The notes under the pieces: model-generated | Database searches by the model: none | What the model saw: only the letters and a program-made list of their open reading frames with translations | What the model was told of the DNA's origin: nothing | NCBI GenBank assembly: GCA_000697335.1 | Contig: JNEM01011773.1 | Coordinates: 1-10,254, forward strand | From: Conidiobolus incongruus B7586 | Taxonomy: Eukaryota; Entomophthoromycota; Entomophthoromycetes; Entomophthorales; Conidiobolaceae | Length of the DNA stretch: 10,254 bases | Direction of reading: 5' to 3' | Made by a program: the position numbers and the translations under genes | In this document: one piece after another, positions 1 through 6,828 of the stretch | How the letters are laid out: every line of letters begins with the position of its first letter | Numbering within the stretch: the stretch's first letter is position 1

Positions 1-540
1 TGATAAGTTTATTATATTATAATATAAATGGATATTATATTTGTTATATAATAATTGAAACTAGATATTATTATATTATTTAAAGATATTTATAATTTTT
101 TCATAATATCTTAGTAATATTTATATAAATATATATAATTAAAAATTAATATGGAAATAAACTATAAGTTATATTTATAAAGTTTATATGGATTTTAATT
201 TTAAATTCATTATTTATTATAAATATTAAAAAATATTATATTTTTTTAATTACTATTTATATTATATATAACTTTTTATTGTTAAATTATGTTTTCAATT
301 ATTTCTAGATGATTATGACTTAAAAATAAAACTAATATTTATTTATAAATAATTAACTACTATCATAGCTTTTTATTATTAAAGTACTCTGGGGAAATAT
401 TATTCTTAACTATTAAAGCTCAAGTATAATTTTTAACCTTTTAAATTTTTAGTTTAATAGATTTATTAAAATATTTACAATAAAATATATTATATATAGT
501 GAATATGATAAATGATTAGATCATTTATTATTATTTAGAT
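1..540. other. AT-rich gene-free stretch
   Basis: Almost entirely A and T, dense in stops in all frames. I see no tRNA, rRNA or coding signal. The only less AT-rich patch is around 385-400. It is probably intergenic DNA. Confidence 0.6.
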
Positions 541-804
541 TGATACTAAAATAATGATGGAGAATAATCCTGTCAATTACTCAAGAAACTCCAATTACCA
601 CAGGATTCAAGAAGTCACATTGGAGATATCACACCCTATGAACTAGTTGATCCTATTACTTTCCACCCATAAGTCATTCATGTCCACAAAAATCAACAAT
701 GGAACCTAATATAAGATTATCACAAGCAAACTAATAAACACATCTTCTATCTTCATTTTCAAAAGTATACTGTCTCTAAGTTTTTCTCATAACCCTCACA
801 AAAG
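541..804. other. GC-richer island, probable broken mobile-element remnant
   Basis: The base composition changes abruptly at about 541: this stretch is much richer in C and G than either flank and has codon-like texture, yet it has no usable reading frame on either strand. It runs straight into the hairpin-rich piece at 805-999. The most economical reading is an old, broken element, perhaps the internal edge of a retroelement whose LTR is 805-995. The family is not recognised. A decayed host gene is an alternative. Confidence 0.3.
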
Positions 805-995
805 TGTTGAGTTGTGACGAGCGTGAGATATTTACTTTATTCAAAGAACCCGATTCGTAACAAGTCATTTTCACCTACTTTGGTGAACCCCAATAATTTC
901 CCTTAATTACGTGGTAATTTATTGTTTACCACTGACGATTCCCCGTTTAAGCTTGTAAAACCCATTGTTGTCAGTGTTAACACCCGACAATAACA
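805..995. mobile_element. Possible solo LTR or element end, family uncertain
   Basis: The piece begins TGTTGAGTTGTGACGAGCG and ends CCGACAATAACA, so it has TG...CA termini of the kind found on LTRs, in a length of about 190 bases. It is distinctly GC-richer than its surroundings and contains a perfect 7-bp hairpin (911-932) and an imperfect palindrome at its right end (962-999). No target-site duplication is visible. The orientation is not settled. It is an old fossil if it is an LTR at all; a MITE-like repeat is an alternative. Confidence 0.25.
911..932. repeat. Perfect 7-bp hairpin
   Basis: GTGGTAA (911-917) and TTACCAC (926-932) are exact reverse complements separated by an eight-base AT-rich loop. 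It lies inside the GC-richer island and is probably a structural part of the element relic there. Confidence 0.5.
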
Positions 996-999
996 ATGG
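962..999. repeat. Imperfect 38-base palindrome
   Basis: CCATTGTTGTC at the left is matched by the complement of CGACAATAACAATGG at the right, with a three-base insertion in the right arm. The centre is the perfect palindrome GTGTTAACAC (973-982). This sits at the right boundary of the GC-richer island, about 110 bases beyond the 3' end of F-box gene A. It may be an element terminus. Confidence 0.5.
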
Positions 1000-1108
1000 A
1001 ATAATTATGATTTATAAAATAGTGTTTTAGGAAATTACTTATTAAACAACTGGATTTTTCAAATATTATTTTTAATAAATTTTGATAAACAAATAGATCC
1101 AAATAATT

Positions 1109-2470
1109 TTATAATTTATAACACTCTATAACCTTTGGAAAAATCCTACATTTCCAGTTGTCAAACACACCAAAATATTGCTCCAAGTCGCGAATATAGT
1201 CTTTACTTATATTAATTTGATCGTTATGAACAGTCACCTTGAGTAATCGTTTACAAAGTCGAAATTTGTCCAAGTCTACAAATTCCGGATTAAACCAATA
1301 CAATTCAATAGTTTTTATATTGTTATTGGGTAGAGGTGAAAACAATTCATTGAATTTACAGAAGTCATAGATAGATATATGTTCCAGGTTGGGGGAGTTG
1401 GTCAAAATTTGTTGGAAAAGGTCGTTGAAATCCCGATGGTAATACATCGACAGTCGTTTTAGATTTGGGCACGATAAATAGAACTTACGTGCAAATTCGT
1501 ACAATTGTTCTCCAGAGTATGTTAGATGGCAAGATTCAATCGATTGGAATTTTGGGATCGTATACAAATTAAGATTATGAGAGGCTCCGAAATAATCTAC
1601 AAAATTAATATCTTTAAGGTGTTGATTCTGAGAGAGTAAGTTCAGAGTTTCTTGATATATTAAATTCATAGAAATTGTACAACTTTTCATTTTGGGATGA
1701 TTCATTAAGAATTCATTCAGGTTCGGTATGAAGTGACAGTGGGAGTCGATGAATGTAAAATTCTCCAAATTTGGAATAGCATAATTTAAGAAATTAAAAG
1801 ATTCATAACTGAGGGAATCATCCTTAAAATCGTAACCAATTTGCAAGGGATCTTGAGTTAGTTTGGATTGCATTTTTTTACATCTTGAAGTGACTAAAGT
1901 TTTCAATTTTTTTGGAAGTAATAGCTTGTCATCATATATTTTGTTGTTAGTCCATTCCACAACAGTTACATCAACTAAACTCAACACTTGTAAATTATCC
2001 AACTTCTCCAATACATCCCGAAGGGTAAATATTGGGAATGACCACTGCGATATATACAACTCTCTCAACTGAGTACATAATCCAGCTATTGGCACAAACA
2101 AATAGTGACAAAACGAAAAATTTAAACTCAAAACTTGTGCGAATTGGCCAATATCCCCAAACTGATTGATAAAATTCTTAATATGTATATCTATGACCCA
2201 TTTTCCCCGCAATAAATTCTTTCTGCCAATTGTTCCGAATCTGTCTCTAAGCGTTACAAGGTTTAAATTTTGGAATATGGTGGGTTTGAGTTTGTATCTA
2301 AGATATCTATTGACTTGGCTCAAGGTCATAATTTCTCTTATAGTTAAATATTTTATAACGTTGTCAAATCCAAGTAACCAGTTAGGATCATCAATATTAA
2401 CGGGTAGATTTTGTGTAGGTTTATTACTTAAGTTTAATTGCTTTAATTTGTTAACTAATTGAACTATCAT
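1109..2470 (-). CDS. F-box/leucine-rich-repeat protein A (453 aa)
   Basis: Likely substrate receptor of an SCF (Skp1-cullin-F-box) ubiquitin ligase. Residues about 29-72 form a divergent F-box: DPNWLLGF, then YLTIREIMTLSQVNRYLR and KLKPTIF follow the usual helix pattern (hydrophobic-YL-hydrophobic-LS-VNRYLR). From about 110 to the end there are ten or so degenerate leucine-rich repeats, for example LRELYIS, LQVLSLVDV, LKRLSMYY, LEHISIYDF and IKTIELYWF. No signal peptide or membrane segment is seen. The ATG at 2468-2470 is chosen because gene B starts at the same residue (MI-x-x-LVNKL); an in-frame TAA lies 5' of it. The frame is intronless and ends CYKL then TAA. Gene B, 1.9 kb upstream on the same strand, is a tandem paralogue, roughly 35-40% identical by eye and nearly gap-free. 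The substrate is unknown. The F-box call rests on pattern, not on a profile search. Confidence 0.85.
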   Translation of the reverse strand: MIVQLVNKLKQLNLSNKPTQNLPVNIDDPNWLLGFDNVIKYLTIREIMTLSQVNRYLRYKLKPTIFQNLNLVTLRDRFGTIGRKNLLRGKWVIDIHIKNFINQFGDIGQFAQVLSLNFSFCHYLFVPIAGLCTQLRELYISQWSFPIFTLRDVLEKLDNLQVLSLVDVTVVEWTNNKIYDDKLLLPKKLKTLVTSRCKKMQSKLTQDPLQIGYDFKDDSLSYESFNFLNYAIPNLENFTFIDSHCHFIPNLNEFLMNHPKMKSCTISMNLIYQETLNLLSQNQHLKDINFVDYFGASHNLNLYTIPKFQSIESCHLTYSGEQLYEFARKFYLSCPNLKRLSMYYHRDFNDLFQQILTNSPNLEHISIYDFCKFNELFSPLPNNNIKTIELYWFNPEFVDLDKFRLCKRLLKVTVHNDQINISKDYIRDLEQYFGVFDNWKCRIFPKVIECYKL

Positions 2471-2478
2471 TTTATTAA

Positions 2479-2499
2479 TTAAGAATGTGATGACTTCAT
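2479..2499 (-). promoter_or_regulatory. Short uORF ahead of F-box gene A
   Basis: An upstream ATG begins 29 bases before the main ATG and encodes six residues (MKSSHS) before TAA. It ends eight bases short of the main start. Gene B has an upstream ATG at exactly the same distance, so it may be retained rather than accidental. It could lower translation of the main frame, unless transcription starts downstream of it. Confidence 0.4.
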
Positions 2500-2508
2500 A
2501 ATGACTAT

Positions 2509-2542
2509 GGATTAAAATACAATAACAAAAGAATTATGGGAT
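2509..2542 (-). promoter_or_regulatory. Proximal promoter of F-box gene A
   Basis: On the minus strand ATCCCATAA (2542-2534) and AATCC (2513-2509) precede the gene by about 64 and 39 bases. Both motifs recur ahead of gene B, each three bases closer to its start. CATAA is a plausible weak TATA-type element at a distance that would put the transcript start near or inside the short leader. The promoter role is inferred from the shared spacing. Confidence 0.45.
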
Positions 2543-2922
2543 ATGGGTTTAAATGCTATTGCGCAGGTTTTAGACTAGTTTCTATTTGACTATTAAATGT
2601 TGGACAGGAGTAACTTTTATCATAATTTTGAATATAAAGTGAATTCTTTTAAATTTATAGAAATTTTATGTGCATAGATAAAAGTTTTTTCATCAATTTT
2701 TTTAATTATCATCCATTTCAAATCTTTTGGATTATTTCAAAATTATAAATTAATGATTTGTTAATATTTTAGTAAATTATTATAATTTTATTCTAGTTCA
2801 AAATGGTAATTAATAATATAGCAATTTGATAATCTGCGCTAACCTCCGCTAAAATTTCTCATATATTTTAATAATAAAATGCCAAGAATTCTATATGTGA
2901 TATAATCTTTTTATTGAGGGAG
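2543..2922. other. Intergenic spacer, no gene
   Basis: AT-rich DNA with no convincing frame. The right end, from about 2911, reads TTATTGAGGGAG, a purine-rich run resembling the polypurine tract that precedes a Copia-type 3' LTR. No recognisable internal retroelement coding sequence precedes it. Confidence 0.4.
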
Positions 2923-3155
2923 TATTTTAACTCCTTGTTCTAAGAACTTGTAATATTCTAGATAATCCACTTTATAAGCCACTGTTTGATGAGTTTGAAA
3001 TATTTAAACCATCTGACTTTCCTAAATAAACCCTCTCCTCTATTCCTATTAACTTTACTCTTTCTTTATCTTTTACCTATCTTTTACCTCTTTTGCCTAA
3101 TACTTTCTATCCTTTTACAGGATTCCTCCCAATGGGGCAAGTTTAAACCCCAACA
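2923..3155 (+). mobile_element. Candidate Copia-like LTR relic
   Basis: About 233 bases that differ in texture from the flanks. In order it holds a purine tract just upstream (2911-2922), a TATA-like CTTTATAAGCC near 2970, a long pyrimidine-rich run (about 3030-3118) and an end at CCCCAACA (3148-3155). That order and the AACA end match LTRs of Copia-type elements; the start, TATT rather than TGTT, does not. No target-site duplication is visible and no internal region remains, so it would be an old solo fragment. The alternative is a fragment of a host gene's promoter or intron: the pyrimidine run ends in TTTTACAG like a splice acceptor. Confidence 0.28.
3067..3088 (+). repeat. Two tandem copies of an 11-base pyrimidine unit
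   Basis: TATCTTTTACC occurs twice back to back, and a shortened related unit, TCTTTTGCC, follows. It is part of the pyrimidine-rich tract at about 3030-3118 and probably arose by slippage. Confidence 0.6.
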
Positions 3156-3629
3156 TTATGCAAGATTTGGAATAAATTGAACAAGTAATTAAATTTGTTA
3201 AAAAATATATTTTTTAAATGTTACCATAGTTAAATATGGTTTTCAACATTTTTAGGATTATAAATTAGTATAATTTTTTTGAATTTATTTGATTTTTTAT
3301 ATTGAACTGAATTGAATATCAAATAGTTGATACATCACCATGAAAGATTAATTTTATCAATTTTGAGTTTATTTACTATATTATTACGATATTATCAACT
3401 ACAATGGATTTGTGAGAATGGAATTAATTTAAATTTCAGTTTCAATATTAGATATTATTTTTTATTGAAAAATATAAACCAATCTAGTTTGAATATTTTT
3501 AATATGTTTTGTATTTTAAATCCAAATATTTAAAAAAATGTTAATTTTATCATTTTTAATAGAAAATAATAAGATGGTTTCAAAATAATATTATTTCTAT
3601 GATAATTTTAGTACAAGATCAATATATAT
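3156..3629. other. AT-rich spacer with one hairpin
   Basis: No coding signal beyond chance frames: the plus-strand frame at 3327-3533 looks like translated AT-rich DNA. The only structure seen is the hairpin at 3216-3251. Confidence 0.5.
3216..3251. repeat. Two-part hairpin
   Basis: AAATGTT (3216-3222) pairs with AACATTT (3245-3251), and the adjoining ACCATA (3223-3228) pairs with TATGGT (3235-3240) around a six-base loop. A four-base bulge lies on the right side. No function is evident. Confidence 0.5.
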
Positions 3630-3904
3630 TGTGAGATCCCAAACTGCTACTTTTGACACCATTTCTAACCTCAGATTTCTATTCTGTAAGGTAGCTTTAC
3701 CTTAATTGACCATTACTTGCGCCATATGTTGTAATATTAATCAGCCTTAATGACTAAATCCAACGGCTTTTAATGCTTGGCCAAGTATTATTCCAAACAC
3801 CACTATAGCCAATGAACTCTCTAATATACTTGCTTGCTATAGGTAACATTAATAGACATTATCTCTCACATTACACCATTCATAATACCCATAGAGAAAC
3901 TACA
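3630..3904. mobile_element. Candidate solo LTR relic, about 275 bp
   Basis: A block markedly richer in C and G than the DNA on either side. It starts TGTGAGATCCCAAACTGC and ends GAGAAACTACA, giving TG...CA ends. The six bases next to each end are both ATATAT, which could be a target-site duplication, but the right flank is an AT microsatellite, so the match is weak evidence. Inside are a 7-bp hairpin (TAAGGTA/TACCTTA, 3687-3704) and the palindrome CTTGGCCAAG (3776-3785). There is no coding capacity. It looks like a solo LTR or a MITE-like element; family unknown. Confidence 0.35.
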
Positions 3905-3921
3905 ATATATATATATATATA
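3905..3921. repeat. AT dinucleotide microsatellite
   Basis: Eight uninterrupted AT units directly abutting the right end of the LTR-like block at 3630-3904. Either a pre-existing insertion target or later slippage. Confidence 0.8.
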
Positions 3922-4363
3922 ACAAATCTAAAATACTTTATATAATATTGCAAATTGAATTTCATATTATTACATTGAATTTGTACAAGTTATTTAGTAA
4001 AATCGGAATAAAATTGCAATAATCTTTGATTTGAATGAGAAGATTTACACTATTATTTTATATAGTTATATGATCTCAATATTTTATTCAATATTTCAAT
4101 TATATTAAAATATTAATTTAGCTATTTTTCTATAATTTCATAATTTAAAATGCCCATATTAAAAAAATGATAAAATTGATAGTAATAACGATTGTGAGTA
4201 GTGATAGAGACAACTTTAAATTTTATATCATCAATAATTTATTATAATTTCAATTATATTAAATAAGGCATAACATTTCAAAAAATAAAGTGATTAAATA
4301 GATATATTTAATATATTGTTACAACTCAACTGATTCTTTAATGTGCAATAATTCTTATTGAAA
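3922..4363. other. AT-rich 3' flank of F-box gene B
   Basis: No gene is seen. Just beyond the gene B stop, at 4346-4360, the minus strand reads CAATAAGAATTATTG: a small 6-bp hairpin that also contains AATAAG, a possible weak polyadenylation signal. Confidence 0.4.
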
Positions 4364-5722
4364 TTAAAGTTTATAACATTTAATCTTATCCCTATCCACA
4401 ATACTATTCCAACTGTGAAAACTCTTAAAATAATCCTCCAACTCCCTAAAATTTGCCCTACATTGGACAATATAACTATTATAAATAATTACTCTCTTCA
4501 ACTTATAAGACTGCTGAAATATTTTCAAATCTATCAAACGTGAATCAAAATATCTTAATTCTATAGTTTCAATGGGATTAGGCGGGAGTACAGATTTCAA
4601 CTCCAATTTGCCAGAATAGTCCCATAGTTGTAGAGTGTCAAGTTTGGGGGATTTTTCTATGAGTGTTGGTAAAAAATTTGGGAAATTGCCAATGTAGCAC
4701 ATTGTTAATTTTGTAATATTCGGGAATTTGAGATATACTCGTGAAGCTATTGCATCAAAAGTGGGTCCCAAGAATCGGAAGTGGAAGGTTTTGACATGGT
4801 TGAAGATTGGAAAGTTAAGTGTTTCCATTCGTCGTGGTGGATGATACGCCCCAACAAATGTCATATCTTTTAGTTGGATACTTGTAGACAAATAATCTAT
4901 TATAGATTGATCCAATAAATCTACAGAAAGTGAAAGAATTTGTATATTGGGATGTTTACTTAAAAATTCGTAGAGATTTGACAAAAAGTTAGCTTCGTAA
5001 CCAGCCATCGTCAACTGCTGGAGATGTGGAATATGACAATTAAGGAAGTGGAAAAATTCAAAATGCAATTGGTCATTGGGATAGTAGTAACCAATCTTAA
5101 TAGGGTCTTGGGTTAACGTGGATCTCATTTTACTACATCTTGTTGTGTTCAAGCTCTTTAAATTGGGAGGAATCATTTCAGCAATATTCAGAACAATATT
5201 GCACCATTCCACAACTGTCACATCTACTAAATTCAAAGATTCTAAACATTTTAACTGTTCCAAAGCCTCTTTCAAGGTTGTTAGAGGAATAGTAATATTT
5301 GTCATTGTCAAATTCTTTAACTGTGTGCACGACATAACAATTGGCATCAACAAATACGTATTGAAACCCCCATCCAACTGCAAATTTCTGACACATTGGC
5401 CAATATTTGCCAGAGACTTCCTCAACTTCTCTACTTCATAACCAATGATCCACTTACCATTGAATTTACCGCGATGCTTATCAATTCCAAGCAAACCTTT
5501 GCACTGTTTATAATCTATTAATTCAAAGATTTCCAACTTAAGTTTATGTCTCAAGTATCTATTCACCATGCTCAGCTCAATAATTTCTCTGAAAGTTAAA
5601 TACTTGGTAATATCTTTAATTCCTAGCACCCAATTGGGATCATTCCAATTTTCGGGAATATTAATCATAACAGCATCTGATTCATTTAAGTTGAATAGTT
5701 TATTGACTAAATGAGCAATCAT
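4364..5722 (-). CDS. F-box/leucine-rich-repeat protein B (452 aa)
   Basis: Tandem paralogue of gene A with the same build and the same expected role as an SCF substrate receptor. The F-box-like segment is at about residues 29-72 (DPNWVLGI, YLTFREIIELSMVNRYLR, KLKLEIFEL). It is followed by about ten degenerate leucine-rich repeats such as LKNLTMT, LESLNLVDV, LQQLTMAGY, ITKLTMCYI, LDTLQLWDY and IETIELRYF. The most strongly shared stretch with A is residues 165-212 (LVDVTVVEW, then RC-x-KM and LTQDP-x-x-IGY), while the later repeats differ most, as expected if they bind different partners. The ATG at 5720-5722 overlaps the stop of an upstream frame in the arrangement ATGA. The gene is intronless and ends CYKL then TAA, as A does. 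Open frames on the opposite strand inside it (for example 5118-5441) are shadows. Confidence 0.85.
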   Translation of the reverse strand: MIAHLVNKLFNLNESDAVMINIPENWNDPNWVLGIKDITKYLTFREIIELSMVNRYLRHKLKLEIFELIDYKQCKGLLGIDKHRGKFNGKWIIGYEVEKLRKSLANIGQCVRNLQLDGGFNTYLLMPIVMSCTQLKNLTMTNITIPLTTLKEALEQLKCLESLNLVDVTVVEWCNIVLNIAEMIPPNLKSLNTTRCSKMRSTLTQDPIKIGYYYPNDQLHFEFFHFLNCHIPHLQQLTMAGYEANFLSNLYEFLSKHPNIQILSLSVDLLDQSIIDYLSTSIQLKDMTFVGAYHPPRRMETLNFPIFNHVKTFHFRFLGPTFDAIASRVYLKFPNITKLTMCYIGNFPNFLPTLIEKSPKLDTLQLWDYSGKLELKSVLPPNPIETIELRYFDSRLIDLKIFQQSYKLKRVIIYNSYIVQCRANFRELEDYFKSFHSWNSIVDRDKIKCYKL

Positions 5723-5751
5723 TGATTGAATTTTAGGAATTGGGACATCAT
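5719..5751 (-). promoter_or_regulatory. uORF overlapping the start of F-box gene B
   Basis: A ten-codon upstream frame (MMSQFLKFNQ) starts 29 bases before the main ATG and stops at a TGA overlapping that ATG by two bases (ATGA). A stop-start overlap of this kind allows a terminating ribosome to restart, although in eukaryotes it usually dampens the main frame. Its upstream ATG sits at the same distance as in gene A. Whether the leader includes it depends on the transcript start. Confidence 0.4.
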
Positions 5752-5757
5752 AATTCA

Positions 5758-5791
5758 GGATTTATTTATTGATGTAATTTCTTTATGGGAT
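5758..5791 (-). promoter_or_regulatory. Proximal promoter of F-box gene B
   Basis: ATCCCATAA (5791-5783, minus strand) and AATCC (5762-5758) repeat the two boxes seen ahead of gene A, about 61 and 36 bases before the start. The nine-base box is identical between the genes. Shared sequence and spacing imply either that the promoter was copied in the duplication and kept, or that too little time has passed to erase it; the strong divergence of the proteins favours the first. Confidence 0.45.
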
Positions 5792-6370
5792 AAATGAGGT
5801 ACCAGAAGATTTAGCAGTGTTATAAATAATCTACTAAACAAATTTATATTTATGGTTAACAGCCAAATTGTAAAATTTTTGAAAATGAATATTTTAAAAA
5901 TCATATATATTAATTAAAGGTTCAAAATATTAAAGTAATATAATCAGCGATTTAAATATAATCATTATATGACCAATAAAATTTGAAAAATATAATTCTA
6001 TCAACATTGATTCCATAACATTTGTTTACTTTTAAATATCTCTTATAATTTCATCTTTGTTTAATTAAACCCAATTCAATCTCCAAATTCTAAATTACAG
6101 TGAGTGCGAGATAATAGTGTCAAAACCACATAATAGTTATACCATACCTGTTATTTAAATCAATTTCAAAATTTATACACCACTTTTGTATAATTTTAAT
6201 ATGTTTTCAATAGAATGGTCAAATTTACAACTATATATAATATTTAAATAATGATATTTTAATAAACATTGTTAAACTCCTATGATAATTGATAATCAAG
6301 AAAAGTAATATATTATTATCAATCAATCTGTAATAATTGAAATTAAATTTTATCAAATATCGGAATTAAA

Positions 6371-6400
6371 GAATCTGTATACGATCGAATGTATAGATTC
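6371..6400. repeat. Interrupted inverted repeat
   Basis: GAATC and TATAC at the left pair with GTATA and GATTC at the right, with a two-base bulge and a loop containing GATCGA. Weak structure, no known role. Confidence 0.4.
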
Positions 6401-6490
6401 ATTTTATAAAACTTTAATCAAATGAAAAATAGATACTATAGTTCCAAAGGCATACATGGATTGATTATAAGATATTCAATGTACATAAAT

Positions 6491-6557
6491 TATTTCAGCA
6501 ATAAGTATGTATTGGTAGATATTGCTAATTTAATTAACAACTTACTATGCTGAAATA
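6491..6557. repeat. 10-bp perfect inverted repeat around a 47-base loop
   Basis: TATTTCAGCA (6491-6500) and TGCTGAAATA (6548-6557) are exact complements. Allowing a small gap, the pairing extends inward through AAGT/ACTT. It could be the ends of a very small MITE-like insertion or a transcript hairpin. No gene lies inside. Confidence 0.45.
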
Positions 6558-6672
6558 TCATTATTATTTGATTATTGACTTTATATAGTGATAACAATTT
6601 CAGTAGGTAAAGAGATACTTGAATAAAATATTCACTTGATTGAGCAGAGAGTAAAGTTGAGTTAGAGTAGCA

Positions 6673-6733
6673 TATAAAGAGATTTCCCCCAAACTACATC
6701 AATTCAAACCATTCAATCTCTAAAAACAAAATG
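6673..6733 (+). promoter_or_regulatory. Promoter-like stretch leading to an ATG without a gene
   Basis: TATAAA (6673-6678) is followed by a C-rich and then CAA/TCA-rich leader and AAAACAAAATG, with the ATG at 6731-6733, about 53 bases past the TATA box. This is the layout of a compact fungal promoter and start context, yet the frame stops after two codons and nothing coding follows. Beyond it lies the receptor pseudogene on the opposite strand. Possibly the promoter of a lost gene; possibly chance. Confidence 0.3.
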
Positions 6734-6828
6734 AATTAGTGAAATATTCATAAAGAACTTGAATTTTTTTATTTGTTAATCAAGATAGATTAAATAATTA
6801 TAATATTACAATAAAATCTTTTTCCATA

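Larger units (their letters stand above)
5792..6660. other. Intergenic spacer with two inverted repeats
   Basis: No convincing coding sequence and no RNA gene. The only structures I can support are the short stem at 6371-6400 and the longer inverted repeat at 6491-6557. Confidence 0.5.

Noticed and set aside
1863-2462. Two plus-strand frames (1863-2072 and 2166-2462) inside gene A
   Set aside because: Antisense shadows of the F-box/LRR gene with no independent support.
2986-3180. 64-residue plus-strand frame that looks like a transmembrane peptide
   Set aside because: Its leucine and phenylalanine richness is simply translation of a pyrimidine-rich tract; it lies in the LTR-like block.
3327-3533. 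68-residue plus-strand frame
   Set aside because: Composition is that expected of random AT-rich DNA, with no motif.
5118-5441. 107-residue plus-strand open frame and the smaller frame at 5178-5396
   Set aside because: Both lie inside F-box gene B; they are by-products of its coding sequence and show no domain or sensible composition.
5792-6660. A third, decayed F-box/LRR copy upstream of gene B
   Set aside because: Searched by eye on the minus strand for LVDVTVVEW, RC-x-KM, LTQDP and NRYLR-like strings; none found.
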